The notes under the pieces: generated by a model | Database searches by the model: none | What the model was told of the DNA's origin: nothing | The model's input: the letters and a program-made list of their open reading frames with translations, nothing else | Position numbers and translations under genes: made by a program | From: Elysia chlorotica | Lineage: Eukaryota > Mollusca > Gastropoda > Plakobranchidae | Length of the DNA: 64,000 bases | Assembly (NCBI GenBank): GCA_003991915.1 | Contig: RQTK01000444.1 | Span: forward strand, 101,217-165,216 | Reading direction: 5' to 3' | Part shown: positions 48,306 to 62,556 of the stretch, piece after piece | How positions within the stretch are numbered: the stretch's first letter is position 1 | Layout: each line of letters opens with the position of its first letter

Positions 48306-51300
48306 ATGTCAAGAAAGAGTGTAGGACAAACTCACAGTTCTACCAACTCAAATAGTGTAAAAGATTTGAAAAAGGATAAATTGAAAGGAAAAGGGGTGAA
48401 AGGGCAAAGCAATATATCATTTTCAGGAACTGGAATTAGTGAAGTAAGTGATATGAAAAAAAAACGAATCATATATACATGTATTTACTTAAATTTAACA
48501 GTTTTTTTGTTTTCTTGTGGTCCATTTAGGATTTAAAGCTTTAAATATGTCTATATCAAGATGTTTGGATTTTGGTAGAGTCTAAGGAGACCAAGATCGC
48601 GGTACCTTTAGACTCCAGGCTTGGGAGTCTACATTAATTTGGTGATACCTCCTTTCTTAATTCGTTGTTTTCATTGCAATACATTGGTCTAGCAGAAGCT
48701 TCTTGAGTTTTGACTTTTGATTTGATATCTTCTATTTGGGGAGAGAAGAAAGCCGAGGACTCATTCCATCCTCAGTCCGTTGCTTCTACCAAGATTCTTA
48801 AGATCATCCCAAACGGTTTTAAGTGAATGTAAATTTATACTTTTTTTAGACAACATAAAATAAAATGTTCGTTGTCTACAATGAGTTTAACATTTGCTGC
48901 TACTTTACACATTTTACTCTTACCTACCTTTTTTTTCAAGACCTACAGTTCATAAACACCCCCCCCCCCCCCCCCCCCACACACACACCTTTTCCCAAAC
49001 ATACACACACGCACAAACATACAAAATCAACAAAAAACAACAAAAACAAACAAATGAAACGCAAAATAGACTTGAAACAATTACAGGTATACTTGTATTC
49101 ATATTCCTATACTTTTATAAAATGATGATACAATATGTACACTACTATTAGTATATCTGATTTTAGTGTTTTTCATGGGAGGTGGTCAAGAAAATCTAGT
49201 ATTTTGAATACCACGCCAGCTATGTAAATGTTAAGACATGCATGAAGTTTAATTTTTAATTAAATGAAAGTGATTAGCCGGAAAATGATACAAAACTAAT
49301 GATCCACACAAAAGAGAATGTTTGTACAATGTATATCAATTTAAAAATGGGGATTATAGATTTAAAACAAACATGGAGCTATAAAATTTATTTGAAATAA
49401 TATTACTATTTCTTGTGAATTTTTAAATGTAGCCATCTCATACTTCTCTTATTCTTGTGAACAATTTATCTTAAATAAATAAATAAATAAATACATATTA
49501 GTGATACAACCTCTTTTTTAGATATACTTTACCTCATACTTACCAAACTTTTCTCATAAATATCAACCTAATCAGATTGGTGAAGTTGATTCAACAACTG
49601 AGGTAACATAAACAGATTCTGTTTCAAAATGTATATATTTCATTGAAGAACATGTGTATTTCAGTATTTGAGGAATGAGTTGTAATAAAGAACCCAGCAT
49701 ATACTGAAATGGTATCAGATTGCAATTTTCTTCTTTTTTTTATTTTTAGGGGAGGGGGAAGGGAGGTGAATGTATGCTAGTTTTTTTTTTAATCTTCAGA
49801 GAAACTTCAGGAAATAAAAAAAAAAGATAATGAGCATGTATGTGGCACTGTTACTGTCAACAGATGATTTCCCAAGAGGGAACTAAAATGTATTTTTTCT
49901 AAGTTAAAGTCAAGTAATTTTACTTAAAATTAAGTTTTACTCTTATCTCTTTTATTGCCATGAAGTTTATCAAAATTTTCCATAATACGAAAAAAAAAGG
50001 ATATAATCATAACTACTCCATTCTAAAAAATAAGAAGAAAAGGGCAACAATTAATGGGTAACAAATAAATTTGAACAAATACTGAAATACACATGTTCTT
50101 TGCTGTACATATTTTGGCAAGAACTCCACCTTTAGAAATTAGAGAGAAGAGTAAATCTCATTGAAAATTTATAATTTATACATTAGCTAAAATTTTAACA
50201 TTATATAGAAGATTGTTACATATATTTTTTATATTGTTAAATTCAAAAAGATGAACTTATTGTCAAGGCTTCATTTCTTCTTGCAGGATGAAGAATCAAC
50301 AAGGAAAGCAAATGTTATGGCCTTTCAAGTTCTATCCAAAGAAGACAGTGAAGAGCTTCTCGGAATGTCTGCAGTGGAAATGGAAAAGTAGGGCCTATTA
50401 CAAATGATAATTTCTAGATCATTTCAGCTTGTTTACTAGTTTTATAGTCATGGTTTTGACGCTTGCACTTTTTAATATCAAAGCTGTATAGAATAAAACT
50501 AAAACTATACATCCATCATACCGGTATATGAAGATATTAAGCATCTCAGTTAATCTGGAAAAAAGGAATTGATAATGCAAGAGTAGCAATCGTCTATTTG
50601 AAAAGGAACAATAATCTCTTAAATTCATGTAAGAATAGAGAATAAATATGCAGTCATGTAAATTTTACAGCGTTTCAAGAGGATATACTCTACTATATGG
50701 CCCTTAACATTTAAAGGCATCACTAGAGTGCTTAAGGAGTAAGCAACATTACGGTATGTATGACACTGGTTTCAGATGATCAAACAATATAAAAGCCCAT
50801 CAAATCTAGCTTCACAATTAAGCAGTAAAGGTATTGTTGAAAAGGCACAAAAATAACATAAGAAAATTTTACTGGTTCCAAATTCTATCAACATGTTTGT
50901 TGAAGGTTGTATTTGTAGTCAGTAAGTATACAATTAATATTAAGCTCTGGTCTAAGTCAATTTTATTAACAATGATTGTGCTAATGGTCTTTCAGTCCAA
51001 TACAAATATGTGTATCAGAAATCACAATAACAAACTAAATAAACTTTAATTATTCTGAGAAGGTAGTAGGAATACAGCAGCAGGCTGATAAATAAACAAA
51101 ACAAAAATTACATCTACATTGAAACATCAGTATCAGCTTTTACAAAATGCTATCGGAAAAAATCTATAGTACTCAATAGTAGGCCTAGTGATGTTTAGGA
51201 CGACTTCTTCTTCCTTTAAAATTCTTCATAACAGGAGTAAACCAAATTCTAACCAATGAAAACATACAGGAAAGTGTGCCTTTCTTGAACTTTTCATCGT

Positions 51301-54300
51301 GATTTCAAGACGCTCCGGCACGCCAAAAAAAAAAAAAGAATTCTGATGAACCTGTTGCCAGACCTTCAGGACTTTGTTGGCCTTTGATGATCAGGACTAA
51401 TTTTTAATTTCTTTATTTGTGGTAATTTAGGCCTAGATATCAATAAATCCAAGACCGGACTAACATAGATGAACCCAATCAGCCCTATGATCGTGATTTA
51501 GACGGAGTAAAATACTCAGAATCCTTCTTGATCAGTAGATTTGACATCAATTTTATTATCAGGGGCAGTAAGCAGGACCAAAATATACCAGATAATTGTC
51601 GGCTACCAATTCACTTTTTTCAACTGTTTTTCATTGATCAGCTGATTGGTGAAATAGTGGATCAGACTTATGCTTCAGGTCTGCTACAAAAGCCTGAAAT
51701 GGAGGCCTGAGTAGCTTCTCATCTACACAGTAGTACAAGAAATGGCCTGCTGAGGGTAAAATGCTGTGGATGTGAAGAAATATGTAGGCGTAGTATTCAA
51801 CATGGGCCTATTGAAGAAGACTAATGAGGCGGATTATTGGAATGTAAGAAAATCACAAGCCTCGCCCCTCTTTAATAAAGTCTAAACATGTTTTATACAA
51901 TAATCAAGCGTTAAGTCACGCTTGCACCTAAAATACATTGAGCCTCTTTTGCCCACAAAAAGTTGTATACATCAGATGACTAAGATAATATTAAATTGCG
52001 AGCATAGCAATGTTTCATTAGTTCTATTCTAGGTGCATTTCCTAATGCCATACTCTCAGTACCAACAACCTAAACTAATTTATACGCTGGTAACTAATAC
52101 TGGTATACCTCTTACTCTTATAGAAGTTAATACAAAGGATTATGATACATCTTTTCTCTTCTCCAGAAAGCTCCTTGAAATACTCCAACTAAATCCTACG
52201 ACATGTCTAAGAGATGCGGCAACACTAGATTACTTTGTGGGTGCAATGTACTGGGCCAAGCAGAAAGCATTTAGCACTGAACAGCTATCTGGATTTTTCA
52301 CAGTTGTTCATGGACTACTCTATAAAATCAAAGGTAAGTTTTTCTTAAACAGGAAAAGCTATTTCAATACACTGAATTGTAATTTGAGTGATATAAATGA
52401 TTCTTGTCAAATATAAACAATTTAAGTTAAAAAATGAAATATAAGTCATGAAACTTTTAATTAAGAAGCTGCATAAGAATTAAAATGTTTAAAAACTGTC
52501 TTTCTAAACATGATGTCCTATATAACTCTTACCAAAAAAAAATATGAAACTTTTTCTATTGAACTTCATATTGTCATTGATATTGTAGTTTTTTATTCAC
52601 ATCATTTTCTCTTCCCTGTCTGCTCTTTTGTCCTACCCCCTTGTATTCTTCTCCTATTTATTTTTGTCCATAAATATTTTTTTTCTTATATTTCTTATTC
52701 TTAAATTTGTTTTAATAATGACTTTGAAAAATGTATTCAGTGAAGCATAAATTAAATAAAATTACCTTTTTTTTTCTGACTAGATGATTATGTATCCGTT
52801 TAAATCTTTGTTCAATCATTGTTATGAGAATCTTGCTATGTTTTTTTTCCTATCCGATGAAGATACAAAAGATCAATTGTTATTTTTGTGTGTGTGAATG
52901 ATACCCCTTTTATAAGTGTAGCAGATTTTAAAAAGTCCTTGTGTCTATTCAGAGACATTAGTGCATTACTTTGTTTAAAGCTACAGTACAATATGTAATA
53001 TTACTAATAATACTTTTCTATTGCACCCATAAGATTAAAGAAATATTTTTTAAAACAAGCTCCACCTTATATTTTCAGACGAGCAAGCAACCATGGTGGA
53101 TCTTCTGAAAGAGTTCAGAAAGAATTTAGTTGGTATAGGAGTAGAATTGGTCCCAGAAATAGAAAGTGGTGGGATGGAATTTTTCTCCATAGAGCAAGCT
53201 ACTGCCATTACAGATTTTCTGCAATCAACGTAAGTTTTACGATCAACTTGTTTTAAATAATACAAATTTTTATGTATCACTCACCACCAAAACACAAAAA
53301 CAGTTATTAACTCTGACAGTAATAATTCAGATGTGTGATCAACATCTCTTATTTACAGAATGTAAACTTTATGCACCATTAAAAAAAAATGCCCTCAAAA
53401 TTTATATTGATTTTCCGTGACATGAGTATACTGTAAAGTAATTAAAGAAAATGTTTATGCTCTGAACATAGAAACTTTAATGTCTAATGAAACATTTCTG
53501 GTCAAAGCAGACTGCTAAATTCGAGTGCCACAAAAATTGTGGTTGTTGTGAATCATATTATGGAGAAATTTCATTTTTCTTTACATACTTGTACATAATA
53601 ATTTAAAGCTGTTGATAAAATATAAATGTATCATAGATATTCAAGATAGTATGCATAATTTATTTAACTTGTAGTAAGCTGTAAATATTAAAATTTTTTA
53701 CATCTCAACGTCTCGTCAGTATAAACAATTTAAAAAGTGATTTTTACTAAAGATGTTAAAGTAATTTTCTTTATTTTTACAATTAATAATATAACGTGGG
53801 CAAAATATTGTAACTACCCTCTTTAACTATATCCAATAGCAATAATGCCTTCTAACCCCCCATAAAGAGCTTCATTTCGATTTTTTTTTCTTATACACAG
53901 ATTATTGCAACATTACAAGCTGTATGAACTTATGTTTTCACAAAATCAAACAGAGGAAATTGTTGGAAGCGATGTAAGTGAAATAGGAAACCTTTGCAAA
54001 AAAAAAAGTTTGAAAATATATAAAAATTAATTTTGATTTATACATGTCACCTAAAATATACAATTCATATCAAATAATAAAGGAAAATAAAGAAAGAATA
54101 GAAGCAAAAGTTGAACATCATGTCTGAAATCTCAACGCACAATTTAAGATGATAATTTAAAGAAAATTGATTACTACCCTTTCTTTTTTTTTTAAAACTT
54201 AACAATTAATAATTAATCTCAACCCCTTTTAAATACAAATATGAATTTATTGATGTCACAGAACCTAAGATAAATGAAGAATTATGTTGAAACAAAACAA

Positions 54301-56676
54301 AGATTCAGATTAAAGTCAACTGCATGCTCAAACTCAAAGCATGTTCATGCCAGATACATCTTGAAAGATATAAAATGTGACAACCTTTTGAAATAGTATA
54401 GTATGACTAACAGAGACAAGAGTATAGGCATCCCTGCTTTGTCTTCTGTGTGGAGGTACATACACTTGCCAGAAGTTAGTCAGTCTTGGGACCCATCCAC
54501 AACATGCAACCTATATATTTCTGAGGTTGGACGTTAAGAAACCAACCCAACCTAACCCTTTCTAAATATTTTTGTGAAAAAAAATCCCTTTTTTTCCTCA
54601 CAGCTCTCAGTTGAGGTACCCATGCCAGCAAGTACTCCATTCCCCCCACCTCTAGATGAGGGCATACTGGAGACTACATACAAAGAATTTCTGTCACTTC
54701 CTACGCCAAGTGTCTCCGTAAGATTGGCGTTTTAATCTGCTTGTTGATTTGAGAAGTTTGAGAAGATAAAGACATTTTTCTATCTCTAACAATGTTCATT
54801 GGTAATTAATAATAAAAATATGTTTAAAAAAATATTATGACTCGGAATTGTATTTCAAGGTAAAAAAAAATGACTCGCAATTGTATTTCAAGGTAAAAAA
54901 CAACAACCTTTAGACTTTTGCAAAGACAATACAGTTTTTCTAATCTAATGATGCATTTTACTGTAACCATGTGTTGATGTAAAATTTAATTATACTTCAC
55001 TGACTTTAAACAGAAAAAATATGATTTCATTTTAGAAAGATGCGCATATCTTGGTATCGCCCCTTTTCCTTTTCTTCAATTATTTATTATTATATAACTA
55101 GAAAATTCAACTAGAGAACAAAATATATAATTTATCTTTTCTTAGCCTATTAAAATTTTAAAAGACGTGTTTCCTGAATAATTCATTACCCAAGAAAAGA
55201 AAAGAAAACAAAAATCTACCTGAAAATATGCATTTTTCTCAGTATTTGAATGTCCTTCTTCCGTAAAAGGAACAACAATCCAGGACCCAGCTAGCGCTTG
55301 CAGTTACAAGTACCGATAGTAGCATTGCAATCTACTCAGTGGATATGGATTTAGCTATCTTATTCAACTGATGAGAAATATGACAGCAATAAAGATGTAA
55401 TATAGAAGTATACAATTACTGTAAAGAATGATAAACCTGTATCAACAATTTTTGCTTACTGTGATATATTAAGTCATAAACTTTGTTTAAAAAAAAATTA
55501 TAGCATTTAAAACTGTTTTCCAAAGGAGACCAAAGAAGGTGATGCAACTGAGGAGGAAATGAAGGCTGATGTTGCGGAGCTGCCTCCAGAAGCAGCAGAT
55601 CTATTTGTAAAACTGACACCAGAAGATGTCAAGAGCATTATTGAGGATGTGTCAAAAGAACTGTTGGAAAATCTTCAGGTTGGTAGATGAGTTAATAAGC
55701 TTGGTAGCAGTAAAAATTAATTCCTATTATGTAAAGGTCTTTCTGTGAAAGTATTTTGCATTGCGCATACAGAAAAAAATGGTAGACTTTTATATAAGCA
55801 CATAAGTAGCAAGAAAAATCATAACAATTGATTTAAAAATCTTAATTAGTACTGATTATCCTTAACATGACTGCAAATGAACTTGTGGGCTTTGTTTATT
55901 TATCTATTAGAACATTGAAAGACACATTTTTTTGTGCATCTCTTGTTGGGGTGGATTGAATTTGTTCTTTACAAAGATATCCCACACTTGTTAGCTTGGT
56001 TAAAAAAAATAGGGAACACCATTTTGAGATTCTCTACTATTCCTAAACTTAAAAGTAAAGTTGCTATCAAAAGACAATCTATTGTAAATGCACTAGCTAC
56101 TAAAAGGGAATTTCTTTATTAGTCAGTTGTGTGATAAAGCCAAAAGATTAAAACAAGTGTATTGATTTTTTAATTTGTTTCTATCTATTGTTAGACAGAT
56201 GCATTTCTCGATGATAGAAGATTCTTTTATCCTCAGAGCAAAATTATTTGAACCATTGTCTTAGCTTAAAAGACATTCAGATTTGTTGGCTATATCATTG
56301 CTTATTTTGGTAGGCTTAGTTAGAGCAAGTCTATACAGTACTGATTATTGTTGTCTACAGTTTTATTATAGAAATTATAACTGAGACAAATTTACTAAAA
56401 ACACTTACAATTGGTTTTAGCATGTTCATCTTAGAAACATAAACAAGAAATTAATTCTTTTTCGTTGTTTGTTAGTCTTGAGGAAGCTTAGAGAAAGATA
56501 GAAAGGTTTTGATCATGTTTAGTAATATATATATATCAATTAATTCCTCTCATTTCCTTCAGCTTGGAGTGGAGAGCAAAATTCGAGGCACAGAGAATGC
56601 TGTCTTAGCACGCATTAATAAGATCCACAATGTTTTACCTGAACCAAAAGATAACGCAGAAGAGGAACCAGTATAG
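48306..56676 (+). CDS. Flagellar C1a-32 (CLAMP)-like protein, CFAP119/C8orf74 type
   Basis: Eight exons: 48306-48443, 50287-50387, 52167-52333, 53079-53229, 53901-53973, 54604-54717, 55526-55678, 56563-56676. Phases close exactly, giving 336 residues. The start is the first ATG of the first recognisable exon (MSRKSVGQTHSS); an upstream non-coding exon is possible. The N-terminus is basic and Ser-rich. Residues about 75-190 are helical and read LEILQLNPTTCLRDAATLDY, AKQKAFSTEQLSGFF, then ITDFLQSTLLQHYKLYELMF. The LDY...FS.EQ...FF and HYKLY blocks match, as I remember them, the central-apparatus C1a-32/CFAP119 family. The following VPMPASTPFPPPLDEG block is more like C8orf74. The acidic C-terminus carries LTPEDVKSIIEDVSKELLEN, probably another helix. 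Such proteins serve motile cilia and sperm flagella. The family call is from memory of motifs; the gene model itself is firm. Confidence 0.8.
48958..48988. repeat. C-run and CA repeat
   Basis: A C-run followed by CACA repeats in the first intron of the C1a-32-like gene. Confidence 0.9.
54400..54565 (+). mobile_element. SINE-like element, type 1 tail fragment
   Basis: ATCCCTGCTTTGTCTTCTGT, CTTGGGACCCATCCACAAC and GAGGTTGGACGTTAAG match the 3' body and tail of the type 1 SINE. It lies in intron 5 of the C1a-32-like gene. The head is missing. Confidence 0.65.
54839..54900. repeat. Short tandem duplication, about 33 bp per unit
   Basis: GACTCGGAATTGTATTTCAA recurs as GACTCGCAATTGTATTTCAA, each followed by GGTAAAAAA. 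Both copies contain a GGTAAA donor-like sequence. Confidence 0.8.
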
Positions 56677-56946
56677 TTTACTTTTATCTTCTCTTTACAT
56701 TTTCATTTTAAAAATCCAAGATTTTTTAAAATCCCAGAAACAGTCTTGAATGAATGACTAAAATAATATGAAATGAATTTACTTAATTGATTGTTCCTAT
56801 GCATTTGTTTTCAAAGGGCTGTGCTTTATTTTTCGATTTAATTTGATTTTTTTTTCTTTGATTCATCTCCAGGAAATGGTGTATATATAAATGTTAAAAT
56901 TTTGTTTTCCATAGTTAATCATTTACATTGATTGAAAGAATAATTA

Positions 56947-56952
56947 AATAAA
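56947..56952 (+). terminator. Polyadenylation signal, C1a-32-like gene
   Basis: AATAAA 271 nt after the stop codon at 56676. Confidence 0.45.
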
Positions 56953-57986
56953 AACTGATTTTGTATCTGTTTCCTTCAAAATTTGAAGAACTTTCATATA
57001 AAAATTTTGACAATTGTTCATGTTCCTTAATATCATAGAACGTTGGAACAAAGTTAAAGAGACCTAAAATTGTTATACATACATATAACAGTTTTAAAAA
57101 TAAACTTTAAGTATAATGAAAAAAAAGTCAACTAAAATTAAAATTACTCAATAGGAAATCTTCACAAAATATAACTCCTGATTTAGAGATAATTATCCAT
57201 CATATGTTTGTATATAAATAATTATGATAACATTGATTCTTTTGTAAAAACCTGAATGAGGAATATTAAACTTGAAAAAAATTGGCTCACATGTTGTTTG
57301 TTTTTAAACATTAACTAACTTTAAGATATTGCATACTGTTTTTTAAAAAGTACTAAACAGAAAAAATATGTGTTGTTGTTTAACTAATAAAAAAAAAAAG
57401 AAAAATATCAATACAAATTACAATTGGCATGTATAATGCACAAAAAAACAAACTGATGTAATTGTATATTTGGAAAATCATATTATTTTCTCTATTCAAG
57501 AGCAAACAGAGCATCAAGTAGACAAGAACAAATTTTTAAAGTTATTCTTAAGATGTACTGAGTATGATTATTTCTATTAATAATAATAATTATTACTAAT
57601 AAATCACCAATGGTAAAGATACCAAAAAAAACATTTATTTTCTTTACATACTAAGCAAAAATCTTTTGGTTTTCAACGCTTTTTTTCCTTCTTATTCTTC
57701 GAAACAATATATTTGCAGTTTTCTTAAAAAATAAAAAGTCTTGTCAATAGAAAAAAGTAAAAATAACAATAACAACAAATAACATTGTTTTTAATCTGTA
57801 AAGCATGTTTATTGATTTTTAAAACACTTTTTAGAGATGCAAATTCAGAGGCCAAAAAATATACAAGAACAGAGAAATAGCCATAGTCAACAAATATCAC
57901 TTCTGAGCAAACTTTGAAACTATTTACCATTGTGGGTCAACAGATATAAACTTCACGAATCCACTGCAAATCAACAAATATCATTC
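56953..57986. other. Convergent intergenic region
   Basis: AT-rich sequence between two converging genes. It must hold the 3' end of the minus-strand GATD3 transcript; TTTATT at several places (for example about 57809) gives minus-strand AATAAA. No other feature seen. Confidence 0.5.
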
Positions 57987-60900
57987 CTACACCAACTTTA
58001 AGACTCCTTTTACCATTGTGCCAATACCATCAAATATTATATGGAATGCGGTATCACACATAAATGCAGGCGTGGTTACGATTTTGTTGGTGCTGTCAAC
58101 ATGAGATTCCTGAAAGATTGGTCAAGGATTCATGATCACTGAAACTTTTAAGAGTTTACTCCCTAAATGAAGTTTGTTAATTAGCTGTTTTCCAGCACTA
58201 ATGTGGGAAGTTGGGGAATAATAAATGGTTTTCACAAAAAAGATCGTTTCTGGTAGTAGACCAAAAAGTATAAAGGTGGCAAAAATCTATATTTTTCACT
58301 TTCTTTTTGGTTTGAATTGCGGCATTTTATAATGGTTAAAAAAAAAAAAAGATTTTATACATTTGCAAATTTTCGCAAATTTGTGGACAACTGAAGGCAC
58401 TGAAACTTCTTTTTCTCCAATTTTTTTTTTTTTTCCTTGGCTGTCTTTTCACTGTCTACCAGTCATGTTGAGATTAAGCTTAATTGAAACTCACGATAAC
58501 TTGTGGTAAGCACATTATCTTTTTTCTACATTTTTCATTTATTGTCTTTTTTCTTAGATCGATCTTTATTTTCATAACTTTCTTGTTGATAAATTAACAA
58601 TATGAATTGCTAATTTATCTATACCTCTCTTTGGTAAAAAAAAAAAGGATATAAAGAATTAACTCATCCTCTCCATCCAAATTGTTCTCCTTGAGTAAAA
58701 AAAAAAAGATCACAACACATCAAAATAATAATTCATTACCAGCCAATACAAACAAACCATGAATAGTATTAGTAAAGGATACACTGGCAGATTTAATGAC
58801 ATGCTTGGCACCCATAGCATTGACAGCACCAGCAGCTTGATAGTGAGGCCACTTTCCATTTTCCTCTTTATCAGAACCGACAGTCACCTCACAACCACTA
58901 ATCACTTTAGCTGCAAGCACGGGGGCAATGCAACAAAGCCTGCGGAACAGTTTTGCAAAAAGAATGTTCAATTCATGCGAGCCAAATGTGGTAAATTTAT
59001 ATCAGAATTTTAGACTTTCAAAAGGCAAAAAGTTTATGAGACCTTATTTTCTAAAGTGATATCCTTTTTTTGAAACCTAAGAAGTAGGAAATTAAAGATC
59101 AGAGTAACTCTCAAATGCTGCCTTTTTATAACTGAAATCAAAGACAGAAGATAATAAGTAAATAATAAAAGATATGCCAATAAATAGTCATTAAACATAA
59201 CTTAAAAAGGATTGTTTGATTTTTCAATAAAAAATGTATATATCAGTGTTATATCATATTTCCTGCATACCAGAGAAGCCCTTGTTTTCCGGCGGTCATA
59301 CTAATGATACCTTCGAGTCAAATAAATGAGATTAAGATTAACAATACTTTTCAGCAAAAGATGGTTTACCACCCTTTTCCTGATGGCAGATGCAGCAATC
59401 AAGTTAATGAGAGGTCACACTTCTTTATCTCAATTTGATTTTAAACTGTACAGAACAAGCACCAGTTATTTTACATAGTATATAATAGTATATAAAACTA
59501 CACTATAACAGTATATAAAACTACAACAACCCCCCTCCCCCCCAAAAAAACAAAAACAAACAAAAAACAACAAAGAACAACAACAACAGAAAAAGACAAA
59601 CAAAAAAAACAGCAACAAAGAAATAAACAGGAAACATAGCTAGTGACATACCCAATAGGCTTTTTGGCAGTATGAAAATCTTTCAAAACTCTTTGTACAT
59701 CTTTGTCCACACTCATTGATGGCCCATCAGTATAAAAACTAGATCTAAAAAGGAACATATCCGTATGTTAAATTATTTTTATTATACAAGTCTGTTCTAA
59801 AAACCATCTTTCTCAAATTCTTTATTTATTGCATATACATTATGCTAAAAATGTTTTCCATTGAGGCTATAAAAAAGCTAATTAATGATACAAGAAATTT
59901 AGTCATTAAAAGTTGACATAGAATAGGCTAAGTGAACAATGTTTATATTTAAAAAGCACTAAAGAGATCTTCAAAACTATTCTCACTGTTAAACATCTTA
60001 CAAGTAAGTACCATAACTTATTGTAAAATTGATTTTTCTGCAGTTATTCATTTCTATAACTATGATTATGTAACAGCAATGACCATAAATCCCTACAATT
60101 CAAAACAAGATCATCATCGATATAATACTTTATCATACTTTATCATAGATAATAACCCCCCTTCCCTCCCAGAAAAAAAAGATGTAGACAAAAACAGTAT
60201 GTTTAACTCTACCATACATGGCAAATATGATCTCCTAATATACTATATTACTCAAATATAATAAAAGATTGAAATAAATTTCTTACAAATTTTTTGCTGC
60301 TCCAAATCCTCCTGGAAATATGACAGCATCAAATTCTCCTGCTTTTAGATCAGATAAAGGCTGTATCTTGCCACGAGCAATTCTAGCTGATTCCTCCAAA
60401 ACATTTCTTTAGTTAAGAAGATAACAGCAGAAAAAAAGGGAAAATTAATTATACAGGAAGAATTCACATTATTTGAAGTAACTGTCTATCAAAATGATTT
60501 AATTATGACAAAATTGACAATTCCACCATTTTGCATTTACTTTAACTCTTTTAAATAAAAAGACTGTTTAGCTCAACAATTAAAAAAAACATTTGATGGA
60601 TGCTTTTTTCAAGCACTAACCTTTCTGATTTAGATGTTTCACCATTCAAGTGGTTGGTAGTTTCTGTCTGAGGTTTATCTGGAGCAAATATGGACACTTC
60701 AGCTTCTGCACGACTTAAGTGAACAAGTATTCTGCAATTAAACAATAAAACATATTCATTTTGAGCAAGATTCATAATAATTAATATTATTACATAATGT
60801 TATTTTCAAAAAGAATTATTACCATTTAATATTCATTTGTAAATCAAGAGATTAAAAACTGAACAGCAAAACTCACGCTGAAGACTCATGAACTTCAGTA

Positions 60901-62357
60901 CCATCATACACTCCACATCCAGACAGCACCTGAAACATGTTACATGAAGGATAAGAATAAATGACAAATCTCATGGCATACATATCTCAAAAAAAAAAAA
61001 AAAGAATAATAAACAATTGTCAAAGATTAATTGGATGATAAAGAAAACTATTAGACACTCTCTGTTCCGTTTACGACAATTCCATTAGATTAGGACACAC
61101 AAAACTTTGGTTTGTCCTTAAAAGAAACACCCATAATGATTTCTAGCCTGGTGATCTGACTTTTTCTCTCTCTAGTTTCTATTCCATAAACGAAACTATA
61201 TGGTCTGTTTTGACTGTACTAGTTGGGAACCAACAAAATACGTGGGCATTATGGAATGGTCAAAGCTGAAGAATTACAGATGAATTTGAAGTGTGCCTAA
61301 ACTCAAAATTATGATTCCCCAGAATCCATACCTTTAGAAATTCAAAATGTTTTCACGAAGAGATACACCTAGCTGTGAAAGACGTTTTGAAGGACATCAT
61401 TGTAAACATTTTGTTAGTTTTCTAGTTATTGGGTTTGATTGTTAATGTTATTTCTAGTCTTTTGTTTGGACTTTTTTGTAAGTCATTTTAAAATCTACTC
61501 ACGTGCTCTTAGTTGTATTTATAGACCATTGAGTTTCTTTAATTAGGCTTCTATCCTTACTTTTATAATCAACCAAGCATTCTTATGGAATGGGGCAATT
61601 TTTACGTTAAATGTTCATGTAAAAACAAAAATCAACATTTATTGGGTATGTCAGATTTGTTTCTGTCAGAAAATTTGTATTTTTAGACTTATTGGTGCAT
61701 GTCGAAGAGCTAAGAGTTTTCTTCTTAATATTTAGAATGTTCGCACAGCCTAAAAATTATCTATGAAACTTGACTTATGCATCACACACGTTTTGTAGAA
61801 TTTTCTGTCCCCCCCGCCGCTAAAAAGCCTCTAGCATACTAGCATATCAATTTTGGATTTAACTTCATAATATAAAAGCTGTTTTATTTCCTATTTTCTC
61901 TGCTTAATATAGGACACAAGTTTCTAATGAGATAAACCAAAAACCTACAGGAGCATTTTTAATCTTAAAGTTTAATTAGATCTCTTTTTCACAGAAAACA
62001 ACGATTTATCACATGCATTGAGGCAAAAGTCTCATTTATGCCATACTCGTAAAATAGTGACTTTTTTACTCAAGATATTTCATACATAGCTATGGATTCT
62101 CCGTAGTTTTGTGCTGATCAACCAATTTGCCTGCTGCAAATACATTTCTGCTGACACCATCTCTCAAAGACAGCCATTTCCTGATCTAACAGAATTTTAT
62201 GACACCATGTGACTTTACAGTGAGACAAACTAAAATGAAAACTTACCACAGCTACATGTTTATGTAGCATGGCACTCGTCTGTAAGGATCTTGATTTGAT
62301 AATTGGTGCACCTAATTGTTTTCTCAGCATTGGCAGCATGGCTTTTAAAGTGAACAT
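57987..62357 (-). CDS. GATD3: GATD3 / ES1 protein, mitochondrial glutamine-amidotransferase-like, complete
   Basis: Seven minus-strand exons: 62247-62357, 60877-60929, 60621-60731, 60287-60406, 59652-59744, 58783-58939, 57987-58109. All junctions are GT-AG and phases close, giving 255 residues (human protein about 268). Residues 1-33 ([14 protein letters not shown]...RSLQTSA) are basic, hydroxylated and free of acidic residues, as in a mitochondrial presequence. The core follows the ES1/ElbB family closely: [18 protein letters not shown], then [16 protein letters not shown], then the nucleophile-elbow block [14 protein letters not shown] at 163-176, and [13 protein letters not shown]. This is a DJ-1/PfpI-like class I amidotransferase fold. 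Related bacterial ElbB proteins have been linked to glyoxalase activity; a matching role here is inference. The ATG context is weak, and a pyrimidine tract with CAG near 62394 suggests an upstream non-coding exon. Confidence 0.95.
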
Positions 62358-62556
62358 TATGACAGGTCCCAGAGACAAAAAAGCTGAAAAGTCTGGATGA
62401 AATAGAGAAATATATTTTGTTTCAATTTATATTATATATAAAAAAGACACACTATAATTCACCAAATATTTTTGTTATTAATAATTATTAAATTACTAAT
62501 TCTTGATGAAATCAAATTCCTAATATCTCATTCTAGATTTCTAGTTAATTCACTAA
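62358..62556. other. Upstream of GATD3, AT-rich
   Basis: Probably intron between a 5' UTR exon outside view and the first coding exon. Nothing else recognised. Confidence 0.35.
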
